DNA of 64,000 nucleotides, taken from Zantedeschia hybrid cultivar (taxonomy: Eukaryota > Streptophyta > Magnoliopsida > Alismatales > Araceae). Each line of letters starts with the position of its first letter. The first letter of the stretch is position 1. Location of the stretch: contig JARZZO010000002.1 in the NCBI GenBank assembly GCA_030544215.1, forward strand, positions 27,651,395-27,715,394. Direction: 5' to 3'. Below, piece by piece: positions 45,288 to 54,639 of this stretch. The translations under genes were made by a program, and so were the position numbers. The notes beneath the pieces were generated by a model. That model was not told where the DNA came from. It saw only the letters and a program-made list of their open reading frames with translations, and did not search any database.

Positions 45288-45724
45288 GATCAAAGGATAG
45301 GGCTGCTCTCCACAATAGGACTCCGAGTTCAGAATTTACTTTCCCGTAGAAATCAAAGAGATGAGATCCTCTTAATCAGTGAGTGCAGAGAAGAGGAAGG
45401 ATTAACTTTTGTAAAAAAAATTCTTCACATGGAATCAAAAGTGAGAGGAGGGTGAGTTTTTTTCATAAATATTCCTTTAAAAGCATAAAATAGGAATTTT
45501 AATTCAACATCAACTGTGAATAAGATGACCTATCTATCACCTTTTTTCCAATAAGAATCTTTTTTTTAACAAAAAGACAAATGACTTCCGATAATAAACA
45601 CACTAAAGAGATATGCACTCAACAAAGTCAGTGTAGAAAACATCTTTCACGGAAGGAACCCTCACTCGTATGACAGAACTACAAACATTTCATGACTATC
45701 TGTTATGTCACAATTTGGTAAACA

Positions 45725-46008
45725 GTATGTAGTGTGGACGTACACATCACAGACATAAGAAATACTTGTTGCACCATGCCCAGGTATGGTGCACCCCCCA
45801 CCGCATGATGAGTTTGACCGGACAGTTACACTAGTAGTGATGTTTTATTTTTATTTTACGTTGGTCCAATCACGGCCGACACTAAACCGTATGTAGTGTG
45901 GACGTACACATCACGGACATAAGAAATACTTGTTGCACCATGCACAGGTATGATGCACCCCGCACCGCATCATGAGTTTGACCGGACAGTTACACTAGAA
46001 GTGATTTT

Positions 46009-46044
<36 letters not shown>

Positions 46045-46130
46045 TTATTATTATTATTATTATTATTTTATTATTATTATTATTATTATTTTTTTTTTAC
46101 GTTGGTTCAATCACCGCCGACACTAGGCCG
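45725..46130. repeat. 165-bp tandem duplication, second unit expanded by (TTA)n
   Basis: Units start 'gtatgtagtgtggacgtac' at 45725 and 45890 and end 'gccgacacta..ccgt'. They share 'aatacttgttgcaccatgc' and 'gagtttgaccggacagttac'. In unit 2 the T-rich middle has grown into (TTA)n with interruptions (about 46009-46090). The set lies in a fold-back MITE (about 45760-46250; ends 'aatacttgttgca' and, inverted, 'gtaatatttgttgcat') that stops ~95 bp before the FLZ-6 promoter block. Confidence 0.8.
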
Positions 46131-46344
46131 TGAGTCGTTCGATTAGAAATCAGATTATATCAACGTGTAACATATGATGAGACCTACCTAAAAAGTTTTT
46201 TAAAAATTATAAGAAAAAGACTACATTATACACAATGCAACAAATATTACTCCACAGACGTTATTGAATAATGAGCTACGCATTATAATCTTAAACAGAC
46301 ACACTTAAGAACGCTAACCAACCCATGTTCATGTCCTTTTGGCT

Positions 46345-46582
46345 ACAAAACCAGGTGCCAGGTTCCCCCCTCCTCCTACCAAATCGTTCTCCACCCACGG
46401 TTTCTTTCCAAAGCGCCCGTCGTCCTCCCCGCAGGCCCCTCTCTCTCTCTCCAACTCTCCAACTATTTCTTCCTCGTTTCCACCACCTCTTATAAACGCC
46501 ATCTCTGCCACTTCCCCGTCCAAGAGCCCTCCAGGTGTTCCACGCAAAGGAGAGTGAAGAGAAGAACGAAGAGGAGGCGGCG
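46345..46582 (+). promoter_or_regulatory. FLZ-6 promoter and leader
   Basis: ACAAAACCAGGTGCC at 46345-46359, 146 bp before a TATAAAC box at 46491-46497. 'catgtcctt' precedes the block as in FLZ-7. The leader 'agagtgaagagaagaa' and the words 'cgtcgtcctccccgc' and 'ctctctctctcc' are shared with FLZ-7. Confidence 0.75.
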
Positions 46583-46969
46583 ATGGAGAAGAGCCCGAGA
46601 GCCATGGAAGGCGGCAGCGCGTCCTCCCCTGTTTTGAGGAGGAGGGCGAGCCACAGGGCGCTGGGATCCCTGTCCGCGCCTAGGTCCGGCGCCAGCTTCT
46701 TGTGCGAGGAGCAGCAGCAGCCACGACACTTCCTTGACGCCTGCTTCCTCTGCCGGAGGACCCTGCGCGCTTCCTCCGACGTGTTCATGTACCGAGGGGA
46801 CACCCCCTTCTGCAGCGAGGTGTGCCGCCAGGAGCAGATCGAGTTGGACGAGGCCGAGGAGAGGGAGGTGAGGCGCCGACGGAGGCGTCACCACCGCCAC
46901 CACGCCTCCCCCGTGGAGCAGCCGGCGTCTTCGGCCCAGGTCCCCGCCGAGGCCGTCGTCGCCGGTTAA
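46583..46969 (+). CDS. FLZ: FLZ-6: mosaic FLZ protein
   Basis: Encodes 128 residues from the first ATG after the TATA box (46583, context GGCGATGG). A second in-frame ATG at 46604 aligns with the FLZ-7 start and would give 121 residues; ribosomes should use the first, but the paralogue argues for the second. The FLZ domain at about 49-93 has Cys54, Cys57, Cys77 and Cys81; FCSEVC replaces FCSEEC. The N-terminus (SSPVLRRRASHRALGSL) is FLZ-7-like. The finger (CFLC, LRASSDVFMYRGDTP) and basic tail (Arg/His-rich, about 97-107) are FLZ-1/3-like. This suggests gene conversion or unequal crossing-over between subtypes. The SFSLE.PP segment before the finger is shortened to SFLCEEQQQ. One exon, GC-rich. 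By family an SnRK1 adaptor. Confidence 0.93.
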   Translation: MEKSPRAMEGGSASSPVLRRRASHRALGSLSAPRSGASFLCEEQQQPRHFLDACFLCRRTLRASSDVFMYRGDTPFCSEVCRQEQIELDEAEEREVRRRRRRHHRHHASPVEQPASSAQVPAEAVVAG

Positions 46970-47284
46970 TCGCGTATAAGAGGCGACTCTTTCTGATGCT
47001 GCTCCCCGGAATTGTGGATGCGTCGCTTAATCATGGCGGTCGACATCGTTGATTGAACAGAATAGAGCACTTACATGTTTTGAGTACTTCTTGTCGCCGA
47101 AACGATTTTAGCGGGTTTTACTGTAAAATTTGGGACGACGTACGACACACAGTTAAATTTCCAATTACGTGGTGTCACGGGGGAAATGCTAATCGTAAAT
47201 TAGTACCTTGTTGCACTTTCCGGCTCTCACCTACCCACCATGTTATTAATATTATAATCAACTTTTCTTATGATATAATTTTAA

Positions 47285-47460
47285 AACTACACTACGTGCA
47301 TCTAAGTCATCTGGGTCCCACATGCTCTTCCAGTGGTTTTGGCGCAACCGTACATGATTGCCCTTGTGGAAGATAAAAAAGTGTCAGCTGCTCAGTGGCA
47401 TTTCCGTAATTATGATGAGGATGGATGAGTCTACGCAATTATGCCATGCGAACATAGCCT
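47285..47460 (+). repeat. Conserved intergenic block D, not followed by an FLZ gene
   Basis: Contains 'tacgtgcatctaagtcatct' followed by 'gggtcccac', 'acatgattgcccttgtggaa' and 'ctcagtggcatttccgtaat' followed by 'tatg', clearly block C again. Its further part (about 47760-47880 and 48460-48600, separated by an insert rich in 'gagtcgag' words) also matches blocks C and E. The expected FLZ gene about 2 kb on is absent; the next copy of the intergenic block begins instead. Confidence 0.7.
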
Positions 47461-49089
47461 GAGGTCTTTGTTACAACTATGCCCTTTGGATTTTAGAAGA
47501 AAAATTCACAGTTCCTCTTATTAGGATGTTTAAAAAAAAAAAGACGATGAGAAAATCTGATCAAGGGATTGAGAGTGCACACGAGAGTGACACTTCAACA
47601 TCACATTACTCAAGAAATATTAAATATTCTAAAAGTGTGATGTGACTTAAAAATCTCATTTGTTTACAATAAATACTATTTTTGATTTTTTTTACTTCTA
47701 TTCCAAAATCATCTCTAAAATCTAAAACGCGTTGAGTTAACAAATGCGCTCTAAGTAATCACATAAAATAACACCTAAGTAAGTAACCATAACTTGCATT
47801 GGCAAAACATATCTTTTTAGTTGGGCAGGCAGGCACTTAGAAGTCCTTGAAGTGAGCAAACCTTAACTAGGGAAACAAATGAGCCGAGTCGAGGCGAGTT
47901 TTATCCTGTACAAACTCAGTTCGACTATTTTTAATAGAGTGTAAATTCGAGTCGAATATCTATGATGCTTATTCAAGTTTGGATCATTTAGGTATTAAAT
48001 GAGCTTAAGTAAAATATCCAGTGGTTCACATCAATTTAGTCCAAAAAAAATTAATTGTAATTTATAAACTGAAGACAAACCATGGTGGGTATGAGTTGCT
48101 TTGCACCCTAGTTATCTAATAAAAAACTCTATAAGATATTAAATACCTTATTAAATAAGCTTACTCATGAACAAAATAATTAAATAAATATTTAAAAGAG
48201 ATCTTTTTAAGTATTTAATATATTCTTAGGGAGTATGTAAACAAGCTCTTAGTGATTATATAAACGAACTCTTAACAAGTAGTTAAATGAGAATGTACTT
48301 GAGCCGAATTCACTTGTGTTCAAACCTGACACGTTTAATGGATTGAGCATAAGTCTTTGTTCAAACTTGTTTATTTGGCTTAATAAACGTGCCAAGTCAA
48401 ACTATTATCGAGCCTTTGATAAACTGTTGGTCGAGGCAATTGGTTCATATGTAGTCCTAACCCTAACAGCTGAAATGGTTATTAGGGTCCGTCGATAATT
48501 CCAAGGGCACAATGATCAATTTGACTGACTCGACATTGGCTCTCTACCAAGGAGATGCTTGAGATCAAATCTTAATATCTTCAATGTGCGTCCAAGCAGA
48601 TCTATATCTTCGTGTTTTCTGCGTGAAAGGGAAGGGTTTCGACTGGCCCAAGAACAGTTGCGCCGGCCCATTATGGTGGGTTCAGATATTCAAGAAAAGC
48701 ATTGCCGAAGCTTAGGTCGGCCCAATATCCGAAAAGGATACCTATGATTGGGTCCAGTTTCGATTACGTAGGAAAAGTGGTCCCTTTCGGATCGAGATTT
48801 CCCTTCAGCAGAACGAAGGCAGAATCGGACTCCTCTTAGGGTCCCAACTAGGAATCCATGGGTTGCCATATAGGGGACTGACCCATCGATTCTCCTCTAT
48901 TTGAAGGTCTCTTAGGGATCGGATCTTATCTACAAGGAAATCCTAGGTAACATAGGTGTAACATCTCAAAATTTAAAAAGTCTTTTTTAACTTTAATAAG
49001 TATTTACAGTTAAATATAGTATAATTATGTTAGTTAGAATGTAGTAGATCTCAAAAAGAGAAGAAGAAGAAAAAAGGAATAATAATAAA
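47461..49089. other. Gene-free remainder of the empty unit
   Basis: 47880-48440 is an AT-rich repeat with 'gagccgagtcgaggcgag' and 'aaacgtgccaagtcaaa' ends, of a kind seen in hAT-type MITEs, inserted into block D homology. 48460-48620 matches 52180-52620 ('tgattattagggtccg', 'tcttcaatgtgc.tgc' wording). 48620-48950 is mixed composition with no domain. Confidence 0.45.
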
Positions 49090-49219
49090 TAATTATTATG
49101 GCGCCAGCAACATAATGGTGCATTAGTGCGTAAAATATGAAGAAAAAGTGCTGTTGAGTAGCATTTACGTAATTATGAGAGACAATGAATCTACACTATT
49201 ATAATATTGTCATGCCAGC
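49090..49219 (+). repeat. Conserved intergenic block E, broken by the Copia element
   Basis: 'atggcgccagcaacataa' and 'gagtagcatttacgtaatta' followed by 'tgagagaca' match block C. Homology resumes beyond the Copia element at 51964 ('ataatctgacca...gcctaagtaaccata') and near 52160-52260. The unit leads eventually to FLZ-7. Confidence 0.6.
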
Positions 49220-49509
49220 TGAAAACACCAGTGATATGTGGATGGGATTGACAAAGAACGTGTCATCCCTCTTGTGATTTTATTCATATTTATAGAATAT
49301 TATAAGTAAGACATTTGTTACAACAGATTCTCAGTTCCCAGATATTGTGGGAAGTTGTTACAACGAGAAGCAAAATACACGGCTATTGGGAACATGATAA
49401 ACTTAAATCTGACGCATGTTGCTGTTGACTCGGTTGTGCTGGACTTTGATGTGTAACCAAGTCAGCCTTGGGAGCATCAGACGGATGAGGATTGAGACAC
49501 CTATTATCA
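49220..49509 (-). repeat. Copia 3' LTR
   Basis: 290 bp; on the minus strand it starts TGATAATAGGTGTCTC and ends ATATCACTGGTGTTTTCA. Pairs with 51669-51958 at about 93% by hand count. Confidence 0.9.
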
Positions 49510-51458
49510 CCCCCACTCAAGCTGAGTGGACCAAGACTCAGCTTACTTTGCAGAAACAGTAGACGTCGGTGATGCAGTCCTTTCGTAAAAATGTCAGCTA
49601 TTTGATCGACGGAGAAAATATACCGAACATCCACAAGATTTCGAAGTACGAGCTCACGCACATAATGATAATCAATTTCTATGTGTTTTGTACGAGCATG
49701 AAACACATGATTGTTTGTAAGAGTCATTACGGAAACATTATCACACCAGATAATTGGACGTTGAAAAAGATATAGACCAAATTCACGAAATAAGCTACAC
49801 ATCCAGTAAACTTCAGCAACCGTTTGAGCAAGACAGCGATACTCCGCTTCAGTGGAAGAGCGTGAAACTGTAGGTTGTTTCTTGGCACTCCAAGAAATGG
49901 GGTTGGGATCAAGAAAAATGCAGAAACCACTTGTAGAATGGCGGTCAACAGGGCAACCTGCCCAATCGGCATCACAAAATGCATTCAGTTGTAGTGGACC
50001 AGGGCGTAGATAGATACTATGAGTGATGGTTCCCTTAAGAAATCGTAGAATACGTTTCACAGCTAACATGTGCTTATCTGTAGGACGATGCATAAATTGG
50101 CAAACTTGATTAACTAAGAAAGCAACATCTGGCCTTGTCAAAGTGATGTACTAAAGAGCCCCAACGATGCTTCTATAGATGTGAGGATCAGCCAAAGCAG
50201 AACCACTTTGTTCAAGTTTTTTTGTGGACAAGGGTGATCGGACTGGCTTACACCCAACCATGTCTGTCTTGGATAGAAGATCACTAATATACTTTTGTTG
50301 ACTGAGATGCAGACCATCCTTTGTGCACCTCACCTCAATACCAAGAAAATAGGTTAGAGGGCCCATTTCTTTCATATGATATTGAGATTGTAGAGTGGAA
50401 ATGATCTGATGTAAGACAGCTGGGTTGGATCCAGTAAGAACAATATCGTCAACATAAAGGAGTAGAAATGCCTTACAACCTTTGCCATTATAAATAAACA
50501 AGGAGGGATCTGACGTGGAGATGAAGAATCCCATGTTAGTGAGAGCCGTACTGAACTTTGAATACCAGGCACGCGGAGTTTGACGAAGTCCGTAAATAGA
50601 TTTCCGCATCAAACAAACATGATTAGGATGGACAACGTCGACATAGCCTGGGGGTTGTTGCATGTAAACGGTTTCTTGGAGATCTCCATGTAAGAATGCA
50701 CATTCGACGTCCAATTGGTGGAGAGGCCAATGATTGGAGACAACGACTGAAAGAACCACACGAATAGTAGTGTGTCTTACAACCGGACTGAAGGTCTCCA
50801 AAAAATATACTCCAGGTTGTTGGAGGAATCTTTTGGCGATGAGGCGAGCCTTGTGATGAAGTACACAACCATCCGGATTCCGCTTCAACCTGTATACCCA
50901 CTTGCAACCCACTATGTTCATTCCAGGTTGATGGGGCACAAGGGTCCACGTGCGTTGTTTTTGAAGAGATGTAAACTCATGATCCATTGCATAGCGCCAG
51001 GTGGAGTGCTTGGAAGCCTGTGAGAAGCTAGACGGTTTTGTATCAATGGCAATGAGAGCAATGGACAGCGGGTGTTTGGTGGCAGCGTATAGTTTCTTTT
51101 TGCATATCCCAGACTGGGACCTGGTTTGCGTGGGATGGGTTCGAGTAGGTGGTAGGGGCGGTGGGGCTTGTGGTGGTGGGGTGGAGGTGACAGTAGCATT
51201 GGGTGGCAAGGTAGGGCCAGGTACAGATGAGGTCTGTGGAGGAATCATGGCAGGTTGTGAGGATAGGGATGACAACACAGGTGGTGGGTAAGGGGGTGAG
51301 GTGGCAGCTTCACTATTGGTGTATGGCAGCTCAAGAGGGGATCCATTGCTCGTAGGTGCTTGAAGGTGGAGTGGAGATACCATCAATGTGTCCCATGAAG
51401 GAATGTCCATGGAGGATAGGCTCGAATAACCCTTTCCAGATTCTATAATTGGTACCAT
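49383..51458 (-). pseudogene. Copia reverse transcriptase-RNase H, one in-frame stop
   Basis: Reading from 51458 downward, a Pro/Ser-rich leader (residues about 40-105) precedes the RVT_2 domain, which starts near WTLVP (171). The first catalytic Asp is in HQLDV (250) and LLLYVDDIVLTG carries the YVDD centre (335-338). At 50151-50153 a TAG interrupts GAL-stop-YITLTRPDVAF, where the family has a Gln, so one C-to-T change explains it. The same frame goes on through the RNase H part: DADWAGC, STEAEYRCLA, WCDN and HIEIDYHYVRE, ending near 49383. The RNase H frame overlaps the 3' LTR. Without gag and integrase it could not move alone even if the stop were read through. Confidence 0.93.
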
Positions 51459-51668
51459 CTAACTTGATAGGGACTAGATTTGTGATGTTAGAGATTACCA
51501 TTGCATTACTATTGCAGGGGAGTGGGCACCATGAGACACGTTGTTCCCAGCTACTGTGCTGTCGGTTGATTATGAGAGAGTAGACTCAGAGCTCAACATT
51601 GTAGACACATAGGGAAGACGAAGGGATTCCAAGAATCGAGTGCTGTTAAGCAGGTGGCTCTAATACCA

Positions 51669-51958
51669 TGAAAACACCAGTGATATGTGGACGGGATTGA
51701 CAAAGAACTTGTCATCCCTCTTGTGAGTTTATTCATATTTATAGAATATTATAAGTAAGACATTTGTTACAATAGATTATCAGTTCCTAGATATTGTGGG
51801 AAGCTGTTACAACGAGAAGCAAAATACACAGCTATTGGGAACAAGATAAACTCGAATCTAACACATGTTGCTGTTGATTCAGTTATGCTGGACTTTGATG
51901 TGTAACCAAGTCAGCCTTGGGAGCATCAGACGGATGATGATTGAGACGCATGTTATCA
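51669..51958 (-). repeat. Copia 5' LTR
   Basis: 290 bp, bordered outside by the CCAGC duplication and inside by the primer-binding site. Would carry the element's promoter. Confidence 0.9.
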
Positions 51959-51963
51959 CCAGC

Positions 51964-53719
51964 ATAATCTGACCATTTTCTTAGCCTAAGTAACCATACC
52001 TACGTAATTAACCCTCTCATAATTACTAATCTTTTTTTTTTTTGAAAGTAATAATTACTAATCGTTGAGTGTGGCTTAACCATCCGATCAAATAAGTGGA
52101 GAATTCATTAAACTGTGACACATTACTTTGCCGTAATGTAATGTACTTACCAACCCCAATAAAAAGTGAACAAACCACAACTGCTGGAATGATTATTAGG
52201 GTCCGAAGGTCATTCCAAGGACACAATAACAAATTTGACTGAGTCGGAGTTGACTCTCCGGTAATGAGAAGATCCTTAGGTTAAAATTAGGGATACAAAT
52301 GGTAATCGATAACTTATAAGTTCATTGGTTGGTTGACGAATAAGCTTTTTAAACCGATATGCATGGTACATAAGAAAATTTTGGATAAAAAAATATATTC
52401 TGACTATATTAATATGGTCTATTAGAATCTCATTATGCGATCGATTATAAACTTATAAACAGTTAACCGATAGTTTTTTGAATCAACAGCTTAATGGATG
52501 CAGTCTATGATAGATCAGTACGGAATCCGACCCAATATTTGTATCTCTAATCAAGTCTCTTTTATCTTCAATGTGCATGCAAAAGCATCTGTCATGGGTT
52601 TATAAAGATCCGGATCTTCTGCGTATGGTAACATCTGGGCTGGAGGGCTGGTTTATGAGATCTCCTTTTCATTTCTTTTTTCTCAAATCTTGATTCAGAG
52701 TTATTGTTTATTTGGAGTTTAACAGATCACGAGTTTAATTAGTGCCAATCTGTTTAGACTCTCGTCTGCTATTTACACATGAATTCCTCCGAAATCAATA
52801 ACTATGCCATTAAAGTAGTTAAAAGATAGAGAGGGAAGCATTTGATTATGTTTTCTATTTTAATATTTTGGTCAATAGTTCATTTTTAATTCCAATTTTT
52901 TTAAAAAATAAGTTTAGAATAATCTTGATTTTATTAAGTAAGTCTCAGTATTGTGTATATTTTGATATTAGTCTTTTATATACTTAAACTTTTTGTTTTT
53001 TAATCTCTGTCATCAGTTTCTGTTCATTTTTTTTTACTCTACTATAATTAAACATGATTTTAAGTTTAATTCACTTTAGAAAAGTCATTTTATACCTTTG
53101 TTTAAATTTTGAATTTTACTTGTTGTAGTCACTAACTACTGGTGCAGTCAAAATTGAAAAAATAATTGTTTGGTCATCCCAAATATGTCACATATTTCTA
53201 TACAATCTGATCTATGATCGGACAATTTTAAAAAATCTAAAAATTTTAAAAATATTACTAAGCTTGACTCATTAAGATTATTTTTTATTGTTTATTGGCT
53301 CAATTTTTTATCTTTTAGAGCTTCAAGCATAGAAATCGACATTGAAAAAGCCAAATTTAGAAAGATAGTTTTCTTACTTACTTCTGATGTATTTATTAAA
53401 TCTTAATTTACAAGTAAATCATGTCAATATCAAAATGAGTTATTTTAGTTGCTTCTGATGTATTTATTAAATCTTAATTTACATATAAATCATGTCAATA
53501 TCAAAATGAGTCGAATTCAAACAAAATAATGCTTTGCTTATTTAATATTAAATAATTTAATTAAAAAATATGTTAAACTTAACAAAGCAGAACCCCATTT
53601 GACTTTCTACTTCTACTGGTAGTCCACAACTATGCAAATATTCCATGGCAATTTACTATACGTGTATGTGAGTCAGGCGAGAAAGGTGATATAGTTGGAA
53701 CCAAACATCCCATAAAATA
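51964..53719. other. FLZ-7 upstream spacer, continuation of block E, no gene
   Basis: 52140-52620 matches 48460-48620 and the end of block C. A 71-bp tandem doubling lies at about 53381-53522 ('cttctgatgtatttattaaa' at 53381 and 53452). 53580-53680 ('ttactatacgtgtatgtgag' followed by 'tca') may be a weak further copy of the start of block C/D. Confidence 0.45.
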
Positions 53720-53915
53720 AGAGTGCGGTTCTTCTTAGTACGGATTTAGATTAAACACAGTCAATACATAAAAAAAAATGTGACAGTCTTTTATAAAAAA
53801 TCTTTTTCGGGAATAAGAAAAATATCATATGAGGGGGTTTTTGAAATCTTTCTCTTACTTTACTGATTGAGTTCAGTCTAAATCTACACGTAAAAGATCT
53901 CTATTTATAAAATAA
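53720..53915. mobile_element. MITE just upstream of the FLZ-7 promoter
   Basis: 'ttcttagtacggatttagat' followed by 'taaacacagtcaata' on the left faces, inverted, 'tactgattgagttcagtcta' followed by 'aatctacacgtaaaaga' on the right. A relative is at 38160-38380 and a partial one near 57480-57600. It ends about 65 bp before the FLZ-7 promoter block. Confidence 0.6.
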
Positions 53916-53980
53916 CAAATGTAAAATCAGAATCTTATCGTGTATATTTAGAACCCTACCCATGTCCTTCCCTTGCCCTC

Positions 53981-54237
53981 ACAAAACCAGGTGCCAAGTT
54001 CGGGCCTCCCACTAACGGATGCCCCCCTAAACACGAACAAGCCTACACCACCCAATACCAAAAGCTCCGGTCGTCCTCTCCGCGGCCTCTCTCTCTCTCT
54101 CTACCACCCAATTATTCCCTTCGCTCCGCCATGCTAGCTCCCTTATAAACGCCATCCCTTCAGGTTCCCACTTCCAAAGCGCCCAGGTATCCGGTGCAAC
54201 AGAGAGTGAAGAGAAGAAAGGAGAGAGCTCGCCAGCC
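53981..54237 (+). promoter_or_regulatory. FLZ-7 promoter and leader
   Basis: ACAAAACCAGGTGCC at 53981-53995, identical to FLZ-4 and FLZ-6. TATAAA at 54144-54149, 163 bp later and 89 bp before the ATG. 'catgtcctt' stands before the block. The leader has 'agagagtgaagagaagaaag', as FLZ-6. Confidence 0.78.
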
Positions 54238-54633
54238 ATGGAAGGCCGCAGGGCTTCACCACCCTCTTCCCCGGTTCTGAGGAGGAGGGCCACCTACACT
54301 GCGCTGGGATCCCTCTCTCACTGGTCCGCCGCCGTCACCTTCTCGTGCGAGACACCATGGGACGAGGATCCCCGCCACTTCCTCGACGCCTGCCACCTCT
54401 GCCAGCGGCCCCTCGGCCGTTCCCGCGACATATTCATGTACAGAGGGGACACCCCCTTCTGCAGCGAGGAGTGCCGCCAGGAGCAGATCGACCTCGACCT
54501 GGCCCGGGAGGAGGAGGAGGTCAGCTACTGGCGGAGCAGGCGGAGGAGCCACCGCGTCAGGGAGCCGGCCGCGGCGGCGTTCGAGGTCCTGGGCATCCGC
54601 GGCCGGGCCCCTGAGACCGCCGTCGCCGGTTAA
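54238..54633 (+). CDS. FLZ: FLZ-7: small FCS-like zinc finger protein
   Basis: Encodes 131 residues. The N-terminus MEGRRASPPSSPVLRRRATY is followed by the FLZ domain at about 47-91 with Cys52, Cys55, Cys75 and Cys79; FLDACHLCQRPL and MYRGDTPFCSEECRQEQ are canonical. The SFSLEPPCEEE segment of FLZ-4 is TFSCETPWDED here. The tail EEEEVSYWRSRRRSHRVREP is of the FLZ-4/5 type. The ATG at 54238 sits in 'ccagccATGG', the first ATG after the TATA box. One exon, GC-rich codons, last gene of the array. By family the finger docks on SnRK1 alpha subunits. The 3' UTR keeps the 'cttattggctatggaat' element shared with FLZ-2 and FLZ-5. No defect seen. Confidence 0.95.
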   Translation: MEGRRASPPSSPVLRRRATYTALGSLSHWSAAVTFSCETPWDEDPRHFLDACHLCQRPLGRSRDIFMYRGDTPFCSEECRQEQIDLDLAREEEEVSYWRSRRRSHRVREPAAAAFEVLGIRGRAPETAVAG

Positions 54634-54639
54634 AGACGA

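Larger units (their letters stand above)
49220..51958 (-). mobile_element. Internally deleted Ty1/Copia retrotransposon
   Basis: 2,739 bp with two 290-bp LTRs (49220-49509 and 51669-51958), both TGAAAACACC...TTATCA in plus-strand reading, and a perfect CCAGC target duplication (49215-49219 and 51959-51963). Read on the minus strand, the 5' LTR is followed by TGGTATTAGAGCC, the initiator-Met tRNA primer-binding site. The 3' LTR is preceded by a G-run polypurine tract (GAGTGGGGG). A hand comparison of the LTRs finds about 20 mismatches in 290, so the insertion is not recent. Gag, protease and integrase are gone; only reverse transcriptase and RNase H remain. Confidence 0.93.
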
